64,000 bases of DNA. Origin: Sulfuriflexus mobilis. Its GTDB lineage: Bacteria; Pseudomonadota; Gammaproteobacteria; AKS1. A program made the position numbers and the translations under genes. The stretch covers positions 1,922,001 through 1,986,000 of the forward strand of contig NZ_AP018725.1 in NCBI RefSeq assembly GCF_003967195.1. Direction: 5' to 3'. Below are positions 17,103-26,295 of this stretch, piece by piece. The first letter of the stretch is position 1. Every line of letters begins with the position of its first letter. The notes under the pieces were generated by a model. The model saw only the letters and a list, made by a program, of their open reading frames with translations, had not been told where the DNA came from and did not search any database.

Positions 17103-19052
17103 CTACCAGGCCTCAGGCTGACCGAAATGGTAGCCCTGGGCACCGTCGAGGCCGAGCTCTTTGAGCTGCTGCCAATCGGCCTCGTTCTCGACGAACTCAC
17201 CGAGCACCTGCACATCCAGACCGTGGGCGATCTGGCATAAAGACTGGATAAAGAAGCGATTATCCTTGTTTTCACTCACGCCGCGCACCAGGCCGCCGTG
17301 GATCTTGATGAAGTCGAGCTTCAGGTCGTGCAGGTAACCGAACGGGGCGAATGCCGTACCAAAATGGTCAAGTGAAACCCGGCAACCAAGCGCTTGAAAG
17401 CGGCTCACCATTGTCTTGAAGGCCGGTGTATCGGCAATTGCCGCATATTCCGGGGTCTCGAGAATAATGCGCTCGGCCAGCGCCGGGGCGGCGGCCAGCC
17501 GCGCATAGGCCCAGTCCATGAAGGCCGGGTCGTGCACCGATGAGGGCGAGAGGTTAATGCTGTAACTACCGGTGCCGTTTTCGTCTGCCGTAGCGAGTTT
17601 GCACAGCAGGTTTTCGAGGATGTAGCGGTCCAGCTTTGGCATGAGCCCGAGGCGCTCGGCCGTCGGCATGAAGACGGCCGCTGAGATCGGCGCACCGTCA
17701 TCCCCCATCAGGCGCGTATACAGCTCGTAATGCAGGCGGTGACCGTCTGCAATGTTGATCACGGGCTGACGCGAGAAGACGTATTTGTGCAGGTCGATGC
17801 TGTTTTGCAGGATCTTCGCCCAGCTCTGCGCGCCATGCACAACCGTTGGTGCCTGCTCGTCCATGCCATAGACCTGCCAGGCATTCGGGCCCTGCTGCAG
17901 ACTGGCCCGCAATGCCATATCGGCCTTGGCGAGCAGGCTGTCGCCCTGGATCTTGCCGCTATACCAGGCACCGCCAATATGGCAGGTTCCCTGTTCGGTA
18001 ATCTGTTCCTCGATGAGCGGGATCTGGTAGGCGAGTTCTTTGGCCAGTTCATTCACTGTTTCGATATGGGCACCAGGCAACAACACCCCAAATTCCCCAC
18101 CGGAGATACGGGCCACAAACACCTGGCCAAGTGGTGCGGTGCAACGCCGGATGGCATCGGCGGTCTCTTTGAGCAGTTCATCGCCCTGCTGGAAACCCCG
18201 CGTAGTGTTAACCTCGGCAAGGTCCTTCAGGCCAATGAATAACACCGCCCCCTGATGAATGTCATCGGCGGCCTTAACGAGGTGCTCAAGCTGCATATCA
18301 AAGCTGCGCCGGTTGGCGAGCCCGGTGAGCGGGTCAACATAGACCTCCTTGCGGATGCGCTCAATCATATCGGTCTGTTCGCTGAGCATACCCTTGACCT
18401 TGAACGACATCCGGTTCATGGCTATGACCACGCGACGCAGCTCCCGTGTCCACGGTAGTTTGTGCATAATCGGGAACTCACGTCGGGAGATCGCCAGTGC
18501 CTGGTTTTCCACCTGGCTTAGCGGCTTGAGGATAACGCGCAACACCATGACAAACGCGGCAACACCCACGGCAAACGAGAACAGGAACCACCAGAAGGTA
18601 TCGACCGTATTGCGCCACAGGTCCAGGTAGGCATAGCCGGGGTGGCTGCGCACCTGCACGTGTGCCACCTGCTTCCAGTTGTGCGTGATGGTGCTCAGGC
18701 CTTCCGGGGTGTCCAGTGGCAACATGTCGACAAACCAGGCCGGGACGTCCTTGACCGTAACATTGAGCGCACGCTCGATGATCGGCGTACCATCAATAGC
18801 CATAATGCGGATGTCACGGTAATAACCGCGATCAAAAATGGCATCGACCATCGAGGTCATGGTCGGCAGGTCATTGTTTGCCATGTGCGGGGTCAGTGAC
18901 AGGCCGAGTGAGCTGGCCGTATCCTGGGCGTGGGATTCGAGTTGGTGGGCAAGATAGCCACGCGTGTTATGCGTGCTGACGGCAAGGGTACCGATAAACA
19001 GCACGATAAATAATAACGTGATAATAATGATCAATTGGCGCGATAACGACAT
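17103..19052 (-). CDS. lapD: LapD-type c-di-GMP receptor with degenerate GGDEF and EAL domains
   Basis: 649 residues: a membrane segment (about 6-26), a periplasmic LapD/MoxY-like domain, a second membrane segment (about 150-172), a HAMP-like linker, then GGDEF and EAL domains. The GGDEF signature is replaced by RISGGEFG and the EAL motif by YELYTRL, so both enzymatic activities are probably lost and the protein should bind c-di-GMP instead, as LapD does (established for Pseudomonas). It is followed 90 bp downstream in coordinates by its expected partner, a LapG-like protease. When c-di-GMP is high LapD sequesters LapG and keeps a surface adhesin attached. Confidence 0.85.
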   Translation of the reverse strand: MSLSRQLIIIITLLFIVLFIGTLAVSTHNTRGYLAHQLESHAQDTASSLGLSLTPHMANNDLPTMTSMVDAIFDRGYYRDIRIMAIDGTPIIERALNVTVKDVPAWFVDMLPLDTPEGLSTITHNWKQVAHVQVRSHPGYAYLDLWRNTVDTFWWFLFSFAVGVAAFVMVLRVILKPLSQVENQALAISRREFPIMHKLPWTRELRRVVIAMNRMSFKVKGMLSEQTDMIERIRKEVYVDPLTGLANRRSFDMQLEHLVKAADDIHQGAVLFIGLKDLAEVNTTRGFQQGDELLKETADAIRRCTAPLGQVFVARISGGEFGVLLPGAHIETVNELAKELAYQIPLIEEQITEQGTCHIGGAWYSGKIQGDSLLAKADMALRASLQQGPNAWQVYGMDEQAPTVVHGAQSWAKILQNSIDLHKYVFSRQPVINIADGHRLHYELYTRLMGDDGAPISAAVFMPTAERLGLMPKLDRYILENLLCKLATADENGTGSYSINLSPSSVHDPAFMDWAYARLAAAPALAERIILETPEYAAIADTPAFKTMVSRFQALGCRVSLDHFGTAFAPFGYLHDLKLDFIKIHGGLVRGVSENKDNRFFIQSLCQIAHGLDVQVLGEFVENEADWQQLKELGLDGAQGYHFGQPEAW

Positions 19053-19142
19053 AGCTTGTTATTCCTCTCCCCCTGCTGCGGCCGTGGTCAGTACGCGAAG
19101 TACACCCTACAATATCCGCCAGATAAAGCACACCCTGTATAA

Positions 19143-19823
19143 CTATTTCAGCTTATTCTCGTTGTTCAGGCGGATGCCCAGGTCCCGCCACAGGGCAATG
19201 CGTTCAGAGCCGCCCACCCGACGCCCCTGCCCTCGCTCCTTCGACAGCCACAGACCATCACCATTAAAGGAGTATACAGGCACCAGGTCATCACGTTGCG
19301 AGGCCGGCCAGATGCCGTCAATCAGATTATCCAGCACGAGCGGCTCGGCGTCCGGGCTTGAATAATAGGTGAGTACCATATGCGCCTGGTTCAGTTCAAC
19401 GGCCTTGACGTAGGTGATGCGCATGCGCTCGACCGGCACGCCCATTTCCTTGAGGGTAAAATACTTGGCAATGGAAAAGTCCTCACAATCGCCGCCATTC
19501 GTAGACAGGAACTCCACCGGGGTTGCCCAGTAGTCTTCCCGCTTCCAGTGCTCGATGTCACTGACAAAACGAGACTGGTTAAAAAAGCGGTTCACGACTT
19601 CCAGCTTTTCGCTGACATCCAGGTCCTTGTTATGCTGTACCAGGGATTGCCATTGCAACAGGCGGTCCATGGCCGGTTCACCGTAATGCACCTTAACCTG
19701 GTTGAGAAGTTGCTCCGTGAGCCCGAAGGCGCCGGCCGCCAACCAGCCAACGGCGACAACAAACAGCAGCAGTGTGAGAAAGGATTGTCGGGCCCAATAC
19801 ATAAGCTGCGCGGACGGCCACAT
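19143..19823 (-). CDS. lapG: LapG-type periplasmic cysteine protease (transglutaminase-like)
   Basis: About 226 residues from ATG 19823, which has GAGG five bases upstream; an alternative GTG lies at 19928. The N-terminus SFLTLLLFVVAVGWLAAGAF is a signal or anchor segment. The catalytic Cys lies in NGGDCEDFSIAK, the His in LNQAHMVLTYY and the Asp in EPLVLDNLIDG, the bacterial transglutaminase-like peptidase triad. LapG cleaves the N-terminal retention module of LapA-type adhesins at a di-alanine site, releasing them (established). It lies directly upstream of lapD and is likely co-transcribed. No adhesin gene is in the window. Confidence 0.87.
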   Translation of the reverse strand: MWPSAQLMYWARQSFLTLLLFVVAVGWLAAGAFGLTEQLLNQVKVHYGEPAMDRLLQWQSLVQHNKDLDVSEKLEVVNRFFNQSRFVSDIEHWKREDYWATPVEFLSTNGGDCEDFSIAKYFTLKEMGVPVERMRITYVKAVELNQAHMVLTYYSSPDAEPLVLDNLIDGIWPASQRDDLVPVYSFNGDGLWLSKERGQGRRVGGSERIALWRDLGIRLNNENKLK

Positions 19824-20133
19824 GCACGCCTCGCCCGGGATCGGGCACTCGGCATTTTGCAAGTATCGTTGTGGCTGCATAAGTACACATTTGTTACCTG
19901 ATGGCAGATCGCGAACAGCCCGCCGCACCAGGTGTTGGTTAACCTGTTTACCTTATCGGTAATTAAGCTGAAATCTTTAGTGTTATAGGAAGATTAGAAC
20001 GTGTGAAAATGGCCTTTTTTACACCCCCTACGCCGCTTATTCGGTGACCGGGCGTTTTCGAGGTTAATTCACCCCATAAGCCATTGATTATATTGGATTG
20101 TGCGAATAACAACCCGACCGGTAATTGGGCAAG

Positions 20134-21033
20134 TCAGTATAAAGCCTCTAACAGCTGACCGGCTTTGCTAACGACCGGCATCGCAATATAGGCCATGAGC
20201 GGGTGCGCATCGCCATAGCGCAGTATTTTTATATTAAAGTCCTTATCGGCCTGCTTAAAGATATGCGCGAAGTCACTGAGCGATATCGGGTAATCACGCA
20301 TATGCGCATGCTGGTAGGTGGCATCCGCACATTCACGCCCCGCCCCCTGATTCATTAATGTCTGACGCAAAAGATCGTTGTAGGTTTGACGCCATGCAGC
20401 AATGGGTGCATCACTGCCGAGCTCGTTATGCGTGACATGAGGAAGTCGAACAGACTCAATGAGTCCAGGTTCTAATAACAGGAAAGACTCCCTGGCATTG
20501 TCCGGGTGGTGATCGGGTCTTCTTTGATAAGGCTGGTCATCAGGTCGGTAGACATCATGATTTATGTAAACGCCCTTGTCGCTTATTATGACGGCTAGCT
20601 GCGTCGCCAGGTAATAGACCTCTTCGGGTGTGCCATGGTGAAGGTTGAGCCCCATAAAAACAATGTCATAGTGCCCCTCCAGTGCGCTTAGGCGAGGGTC
20701 CCATGCATTGCCTTCAAATACAGTGACATCACGAATGTTTTCAGGAAATTTAAAATACTGTTTGGCGAAACTTACCTGATCCGGATTGATGTCGATCCCC
20801 GTATAAGTGAAGTTTCTATCGGGAAAATTCTTTAACATCGCGGTAATGGAGACGGGTTCGGCACCGCAGGCGAGATCAAGCACTTTAATGGTTTTTGCAG
20901 CGTCACAGTTTTCAAGAAACGCGTGAATCACACGGGTGCCATAGATAATGGCCTCACGGTGAAACAAGGCATTGCTCTCAATGACGTGAGAGTAACAACC
21001 GTCTTTACTAAAGAGTTTCTCTTCGCGCATCAT
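20134..21033 (-). CDS. Class I SAM-dependent methyltransferase, substrate unknown
   Basis: 299 residues with SAM motif I VLDLACGAEPVSITAML (about 50-66), acidic strand TYTGIDINPDQVSFAK and motif II-like YDIVFMGLNLHHG. The C-terminal third (PISLSDFAHIFKQADKDF, then YGDAHPLMAYIAMP) is not recognised. It stands alone, about 120 bp from the TRAP genes and more than 300 bp from lapG, with no obvious functional partner. It is annotated from fold motifs only. Confidence 0.7.
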   Translation of the reverse strand: MMREEKLFSKDGCYSHVIESNALFHREAIIYGTRVIHAFLENCDAAKTIKVLDLACGAEPVSITAMLKNFPDRNFTYTGIDINPDQVSFAKQYFKFPENIRDVTVFEGNAWDPRLSALEGHYDIVFMGLNLHHGTPEEVYYLATQLAVIISDKGVYINHDVYRPDDQPYQRRPDHHPDNARESFLLLEPGLIESVRLPHVTHNELGSDAPIAAWRQTYNDLLRQTLMNQGAGRECADATYQHAHMRDYPISLSDFAHIFKQADKDFNIKILRYGDAHPLMAYIAMPVVSKAGQLLEALY

Positions 21034-21155
21034 ACATCAAAACATCCATGACAAGTTTCTCGGCCAACGTTCTATAACAAGCCTGGGCCGCAAGAAAAAG
21101 GCACCACTCTCTGGAGTATTTTATTCCACAGAGCGGTGCATCAACACATTAAGGG

Positions 21156-22697
21156 TTAACCGTAGACAAGGCCCGGTAACCAGGTGACGATGCCGGGTAT
21201 GAGTACACAAAGCATTAAACCAAATGTCTGTAAGCCCAGGAATATCAATGCTGATCGGAAGATAGTTGCCATACTTATTTCCGGGGGACAAACACCGCGC
21301 AAATAAAACAGCGCATAGCCGAATGGCGGACTAATGAAGGACATTTGCATATTTACCAGGTAAAGCACGCCAAACCATAAGGCAACCTTGTCTCCCGGCA
21401 CAGGGGGTAAACCCAGCAGGCCATCAAAGGTTAAGGATTTAATGATTGGCACAAAAATCGGCACAGCCAGTAACAATATGCCCACCCAGTCCAGGAACAT
21501 GCCCAGGACCACCAATAAAATCATCATGATGAACAGGATGCCATAAGAAGACAGCCCGGTACTCAGGATGGTTTCAGTAATAAAGGCCTGCCCACCTTGC
21601 AAGATATAAAAACCTACAAATACAGATGCACCAAAGATAATCCATAACACCATGGCCGAGGCCTTGGCCGTGCTGACCGATGCATCTCGCAACCCCTTCA
21701 GGCTGCATCGATTATGCATAATGGCCACAACAATCGCACCAAATGAACCGATACCGGCAGCTTCCACGGGGGTGGCAATACCGCCAAACAACAAACCCAG
21801 AACGGTAAAGACCAGAATCAAAGGTGCAATCAATTGGCGCAGTAACAATATTTTATCTAGTAAAGAGATGCGCTCTTCTTTTGGTATTGCAGGGCCTAAT
21901 GATGGATTCATCCATGAGCGGATCAATACATAGGCCACATACATGCTAGATAACATTATGCCGGGAATGATGGAACCCAGGTAAAGCTCACCTACCGATT
22001 GTTGTGCTACCACGGCATAAAGAATTGCCAGAATAGAAGGCGGTATGAGTATTCCCAGTGTGCCGCCCGCCATAATAGAGCCCAGGGCAATCTCATGGTT
22101 ATATTTGCGCTTTAACATGGCCGGTAAGGCAATAATACCCATGGTAACTACCGCGGCACCTATGACACCAACCATTGCCGCGAGGATTGTTGATGCCAGG
22201 ATGGTGGCAGCGGCAAGACCGCCATTTAGCCCCCCCATCCATTTGTATACCACATCAAACATTTCCTCTATCAAACCTGCCCGCTCTAACATCGAAGCCA
22301 TAAATATAAATAATGGTATCGCGGCCAGGTCCGAGTTCGTCATCATTGGAAAAATACGACTTGGGATAATGTTTAACATGGCCTGGTCGCCGACCAGATA
22401 AATGAACACCACCCCCAGACCACCGGTTACAAATGCCAGCGGCAGCCCCATCATCAAGGCAATGAACAAGGTACCGAACATTAACCAGGTCAGGGTGGCA
22501 ATGTCTGCGTCTTCCAGCATTCCGGCCGTACGGAACAGGAAGTATTCTTCTTCATAGGGATCGTAAAAAAAGATATTAATAAGCTCGACGACCACGGCAA
22601 ATGTCATACCGACAGTGGCGAGGATCATTAACCATGTCCAAAACTTACCGGACAGATTCTGCCCAGGGTTTGGCGTATTAGCCACTGCAGTATTCAT
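21156..22697 (-). CDS. dctM: TRAP transporter large permease (DctM/SiaM type)
   Basis: 513 residues with about 12 or more membrane segments and the conserved repeats AAIPLFIFMASMLERAGLIE and GGTLGILIPPSILAILYAV of DctM proteins. It forms the sodium-coupled transport channel of a tripartite ATP-independent periplasmic transporter. It is the last gene of the TRAP set and its start overlaps the dctQ stop by 4 bp. The transported substrate is probably an organic acid or sugar acid, judged from the neighbouring kinase and binding protein. Confidence 0.92.
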   Translation of the reverse strand: MNTAVANTPNPGQNLSGKFWTWLMILATVGMTFAVVVELINIFFYDPYEEEYFLFRTAGMLEDADIATLTWLMFGTLFIALMMGLPLAFVTGGLGVVFIYLVGDQAMLNIIPSRIFPMMTNSDLAAIPLFIFMASMLERAGLIEEMFDVVYKWMGGLNGGLAAATILASTILAAMVGVIGAAVVTMGIIALPAMLKRKYNHEIALGSIMAGGTLGILIPPSILAILYAVVAQQSVGELYLGSIIPGIMLSSMYVAYVLIRSWMNPSLGPAIPKEERISLLDKILLLRQLIAPLILVFTVLGLLFGGIATPVEAAGIGSFGAIVVAIMHNRCSLKGLRDASVSTAKASAMVLWIIFGASVFVGFYILQGGQAFITETILSTGLSSYGILFIMMILLVVLGMFLDWVGILLLAVPIFVPIIKSLTFDGLLGLPPVPGDKVALWFGVLYLVNMQMSFISPPFGYALFYLRGVCPPEISMATIFRSALIFLGLQTFGLMLCVLIPGIVTWLPGLVYG

Positions 22698-23395
22698 TGT
22701 TTATTACCCTCGCCCATAAGGCGGAACAGCATAATATCCTTTATAAGTTTTGAGAGGCCCGCCAGGGTGATCAACACGGCACCCGTGAACATCAGCAACT
22801 TGACCGGCCAGTACTGAATGCCCCAGGTTTCAAGTGTGGTTTCATTCATGCCGTACGAACTTGTAAAGAACACCCATGATGTCCCCATGAGGGCAATCGC
22901 AAATATAAAGAAAAATACCGAGGTAAAAATATCCATGCCGACGCGGCCACGTGGAGGCAATTTCACATAGAGAATGTCGACGCGGACATGTGCGCCGTGT
23001 AATAAGGCATAGGCACCCGTCATCAGGTACTGCATGCCAAATAATAAGAAGGAGGCTTCATGCACCCAAATGGTGGGCATGTTAAATACATAACGCATAA
23101 CGACTTCATAGAAATAGGCAACAACGGCGTTAACGGTCCATAAGGCGATAAACACCCCTGAATAATCGCTGATTTTATCAATGATACGAGTGAGTCTGTT
23201 CCCCTCCGTATGCAGCACCGGGTCCTCTTCGGCCAATATATCAAGCGCAAGTTCTTCATCCGGTGTGGTGGGTTCTGCTTTTTTCTTAGATTCTTTGCGA
23301 TTAAGCCAGTACATATAAGTTAGAGGCATAATAGCCAGCCAGCCCCAGTATGCCCAGTGCGGCACGACGAAACCGAAGCCCTGTAACTCATTCAT
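22694..23395 (-). CDS. dctQ: TRAP transporter small permease (DctQ type)
   Basis: 233 residues with four membrane segments in the C-terminal 160 residues (YEVVMRYVFNMPTIWVHEAS is the typical DctQ segment). It is longer than most DctQ proteins because of an N-terminal hydrophobic segment followed by a charged linker rich in Lys and Glu (about residues 30-65). It partners the large permease, with which it overlaps by 4 bp, and lies 82 bp downstream of the binding-protein gene. Confidence 0.88.
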   Translation of the reverse strand: MNELQGFGFVVPHWAYWGWLAIMPLTYMYWLNRKESKKKAEPTTPDEELALDILAEEDPVLHTEGNRLTRIIDKISDYSGVFIALWTVNAVVAYFYEVVMRYVFNMPTIWVHEASFLLFGMQYLMTGAYALLHGAHVRVDILYVKLPPRGRVGMDIFTSVFFFIFAIALMGTSWVFFTSSYGMNETTLETWGIQYWPVKLLMFTGAVLITLAGLSKLIKDIMLFRLMGEGNKQ

Positions 23396-23476
23396 ATAAT
23401 AACCCCCAAATCTGCTTCAATATAAAGTAGAGGACAGCTGAAATGCTGTCCCCTACTTCATTGCCAGGCGTTTTTG

Positions 23477-24622
23477 TTAATTAAACTTCTGCCCTTTGAT
23501 ATCGTTCGGGTTAACGTAACCCATAACATCATTGAGCATGTAGTCCAGCTGCAGTTTAAAGACGCGTTTCGCATCTGCGTCTTTATTCGCCCATTTATAC
23601 CAGATGGGAATGGCTTTGCGGCGGAATTCAGCTACATCTTCCACGCTTAATCGTGACACAGTACTGCCTGATTTCTTGAACTTGTCCAGTGCCTCAACGT
23701 TGCGCCCCTGGATAGAAACATAGTGTTCGAGTGAGTAGGCCTTTACCTGCTCTTCAACCAGGGCTTGAAGCGAAGGTGATAAGCGGTTCCACGCGCGCTG
23801 GTTAACGGTGAGGTCCATTAAATCAACCGGCTGATAAATAGACATGACACCGGGAGGTCCAAACAAAATGTATTTAGTTACCTGGCCAAAACCAAGATCC
23901 CAGTTTACTGCAGGCCCGACATAATCTGCCGCATCAATCGTGCCTTTTTCCAAAGCCGGAAAAATATCAGAACCCGGCAAACTCACCGTGCTCGCACCGA
24001 ATGACTGGAACACCTCGGAAACCATGCCACCGGGCACACGCAGCTTCAGGCCCTTAAAGTCAGCGAGACTATTGACCGGCTTTTTGGAATGAATGATGTT
24101 GGCGTCATGCTGAATAGGGCCGACATATACCAGACCTTGCTTGGCATAGATTTCACGTGCCATTTTCAGCATACCCAGGCCATAGAACATGGTATCCCAC
24201 TGCGCCGGCTGGTCAGGGCCGGCGGGATATGAAGATAAAAATACTGATGCTGGAATTTTACCTGCCCAGTACAGGGTGAATGGGTTCATGCCTTGTAATA
24301 CACCGGTTTTTACGGCTTCAAACAGTGCATTATTGTCGGCCGCCACCGATTTAGCCGGAAAGGGTTTTACCTTTAACTCACCACCTGTTCTTTCCTGGAA
24401 GCCATTACACCATTTTTCAAACAGTGTATAACCGGTAGTGCCCGCATCCCATGTCGTCTGAATTTTCCAGGTCTGGCCCTTTGCCGCTTCGGCATTACCA
24501 ATAAAAGGCGCCCCAAGGATGGCCGTGCCGCCCACTGCTGCGGCAGACTTGATAAAATTTCGACGTCCGCTGGTTTCCTCTACCTTTTCTTTGAGAATTG
24601 GAGATTTTTTATCATCTTTCAT
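23477..24622 (-). CDS. dctP: TRAP transporter periplasmic solute-binding protein (DctP/TakP-like), Tat-exported
   Basis: About 381 residues from ATG 24622, which has GAGGAG upstream at good spacing; an upstream start at 24652 is less likely. The leader GRRNFIKSAAAVGGTAILGA is a twin-arginine signal, suggesting a cofactor or early folding. The mature part has FKGLKLRVPGGMVSEVFQSF containing the ligand-carboxylate Arg of DctP proteins, and AADYVGPAVNWDLGFGQVTK, resembling the TakP 2-oxo-acid binding branch. This favours a carboxylate ligand such as an oxo or sugar acid. It heads the dctPQM set. Confidence 0.9.
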   Translation of the reverse strand: MKDDKKSPILKEKVEETSGRRNFIKSAAAVGGTAILGAPFIGNAEAAKGQTWKIQTTWDAGTTGYTLFEKWCNGFQERTGGELKVKPFPAKSVAADNNALFEAVKTGVLQGMNPFTLYWAGKIPASVFLSSYPAGPDQPAQWDTMFYGLGMLKMAREIYAKQGLVYVGPIQHDANIIHSKKPVNSLADFKGLKLRVPGGMVSEVFQSFGASTVSLPGSDIFPALEKGTIDAADYVGPAVNWDLGFGQVTKYILFGPPGVMSIYQPVDLMDLTVNQRAWNRLSPSLQALVEEQVKAYSLEHYVSIQGRNVEALDKFKKSGSTVSRLSVEDVAEFRRKAIPIWYKWANKDADAKRVFKLQLDYMLNDVMGYVNPNDIKGQKFN

Positions 24623-24924
24623 ATTCGACTCCTCATGGTTGGCTGTATACATCGATACAGGGAGAACCCTATCTCGATTTTCTTATAGCTATTATTATCA
24701 TAATGCAGCTTTATACAAAGCAGGCTCTATACCTGTTCTGGCTAAACGTATGGTGCACGAATCTGATGAGAATGACGACTCACAATGTGAATAATTACAG
24801 CTGTTTGTATGGCCTCAACACGGTCGAGCAGGCTAAATGTCATATCCGCGTCAAGTATATTAGGAGAATCTGATGCTGCATGAGAGGGTTTTTTTAGTAC
24901 CTGAGCAAGATTCTTTTTCATCGC
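24623..24924. promoter_or_regulatory. 302-bp gap upstream of dctP
   Basis: No gene is visible between dctP and the kinase gene, both on the minus strand. Its length and AT-rich part around 24680-24720 suggest that the TRAP genes have their own promoter. No confident -35/-10 pair or copy of the IclR-type repeat at 28615 was seen. Confidence 0.4.
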
Positions 24925-26250
24925 TTAGGCTTTCGCAGACAAACGCTCATAAGCGGTGACCAGGGCATGTTCGTCGCCGACATTTCCGGGGAATATCACC
25001 ACCGGCATGTCAGGATAACGCGGATGGTTGTTTGGACAACATACGACCGAGCAACCCGGCAGGATCTGCCCGACCACACGGGAAGTGCGTAATGCCAAAC
25101 CCGTGCTCAAGACATCATTGGATGTAATCCCCCCCTTACTAATCAGGTAACCCAGTGTTTCAGGCAGGTTGCGCACCACATCCATGAGAAATGCAGAGAC
25201 TTGTTCTCCGAAAGCCAGGCGGCTCTGTTGATCCGGAAATACCTGTTCAACACGGCTGGTATAGATAACGGGGGTTAAATGCTGCGTATGCGCCTGTCTC
25301 GCCTGGGTCAAAATCTCATCTAATAATGTCTTATATTCTGTTGGAATGCGCTGCACATCAACTTCCAGTGCGACAACATCAGCTACCTTGAGCAGTTGCT
25401 CCAGCTGCAGGGTTGTTTTTTTAACGTGTGAGCCAATAATCACGGCGCCCGGTTTTCCCCCACGCACATATTCGGCCATGGCATCTGCCGCGACGGGTTG
25501 TGCCGGGAGGTTTGCCAGGGAGGTTAACAAGCTTGCGCCGCTACGAAACAGGAAGCGTTTGCCGTGTTTTGTTGCGTCTTTTAATTGCTCCGCGAAATGG
25601 TTCAAATCAGCCTGTGTTTCACTATCTACGGCGCAACATACATTGTTTTTCAGCTTTAACAGGCGATCCAGGCTATTACCACGCACATCACTTAATAAAA
25701 ACCGTTCAACTTGTTCAGCCTTGATCCTGCCGGACGTCTTTTCTTCAACATAGTCAGGTAGATAACTGTGCGTATAACCAAATACAGAATCTTGCGCAAA
25801 CTCGGTTTCATGTACCGGCGTTTCTTTTCCCTCCACGACCAGATAATGAATGCTGTCACGCGTTATTCGCCCACCCTCGAAGAAGGCGGGCACGAGGAAA
25901 TGTGCATCAAATGGCCCAAGTTCTTCGGCGATCACATCGGTTTCCACAGGATAGTGCCCGCGTAATGTCGAATCTGAGCGACTGACAAGGATCGGGCTGA
26001 TATCCTGACCGTTATTTTTTAGCTCATCAAGCACCCGCTTAACATTCCGGCATACCTCCCGGGTGATGGCAGCAGCGCGATCCGCCCCCATCCCCCGGGT
26101 ATTGGTCAGTACAAAAAATAACGGTGCCGAATCGAGCATTGCCTCACGCAATGTATCCACATCCCATTGCGTTAATAACAAACAGCTATGCACTGTTTGC
26201 GACCCTGTCGGGTCATCGTCGAGAACAATTATTTTTGTTTTTATTGTCAT
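24925..26250 (-). CDS. Four-carbon acid sugar kinase family protein (DUF1537)
   Basis: 441 residues. The N-terminal domain starts KIIVLDDDPTGSQTVHSC, the substrate-domain signature of the family, with SRSDSTLRGHYPVETDVI further on. The C-terminal nucleotide-binding domain has YLISKGGITSNDVLSTGL and ends with VVIFPGNVGDEHAL. Members such as OtnK and DtnK phosphorylate oxo-tetronates or threonate at C4 (established). Here the gene lies between a TRAP transporter and a phosphoketolase-like enzyme, so it likely phosphorylates the imported sugar acid or a derivative. The expected dehydrogenase and aldolase of known tetronate routes are absent. Confidence 0.87.
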   Translation of the reverse strand: MTIKTKIIVLDDDPTGSQTVHSCLLLTQWDVDTLREAMLDSAPLFFVLTNTRGMGADRAAAITREVCRNVKRVLDELKNNGQDISPILVSRSDSTLRGHYPVETDVIAEELGPFDAHFLVPAFFEGGRITRDSIHYLVVEGKETPVHETEFAQDSVFGYTHSYLPDYVEEKTSGRIKAEQVERFLLSDVRGNSLDRLLKLKNNVCCAVDSETQADLNHFAEQLKDATKHGKRFLFRSGASLLTSLANLPAQPVAADAMAEYVRGGKPGAVIIGSHVKKTTLQLEQLLKVADVVALEVDVQRIPTEYKTLLDEILTQARQAHTQHLTPVIYTSRVEQVFPDQQSRLAFGEQVSAFLMDVVRNLPETLGYLISKGGITSNDVLSTGLALRTSRVVGQILPGCSVVCCPNNHPRYPDMPVVIFPGNVGDEHALVTAYERLSAKA

Positions 26251-26295
26251 AATTCTCCAATAAAGTCATCGTCACCGCGCATCGGCACAAGCAAT

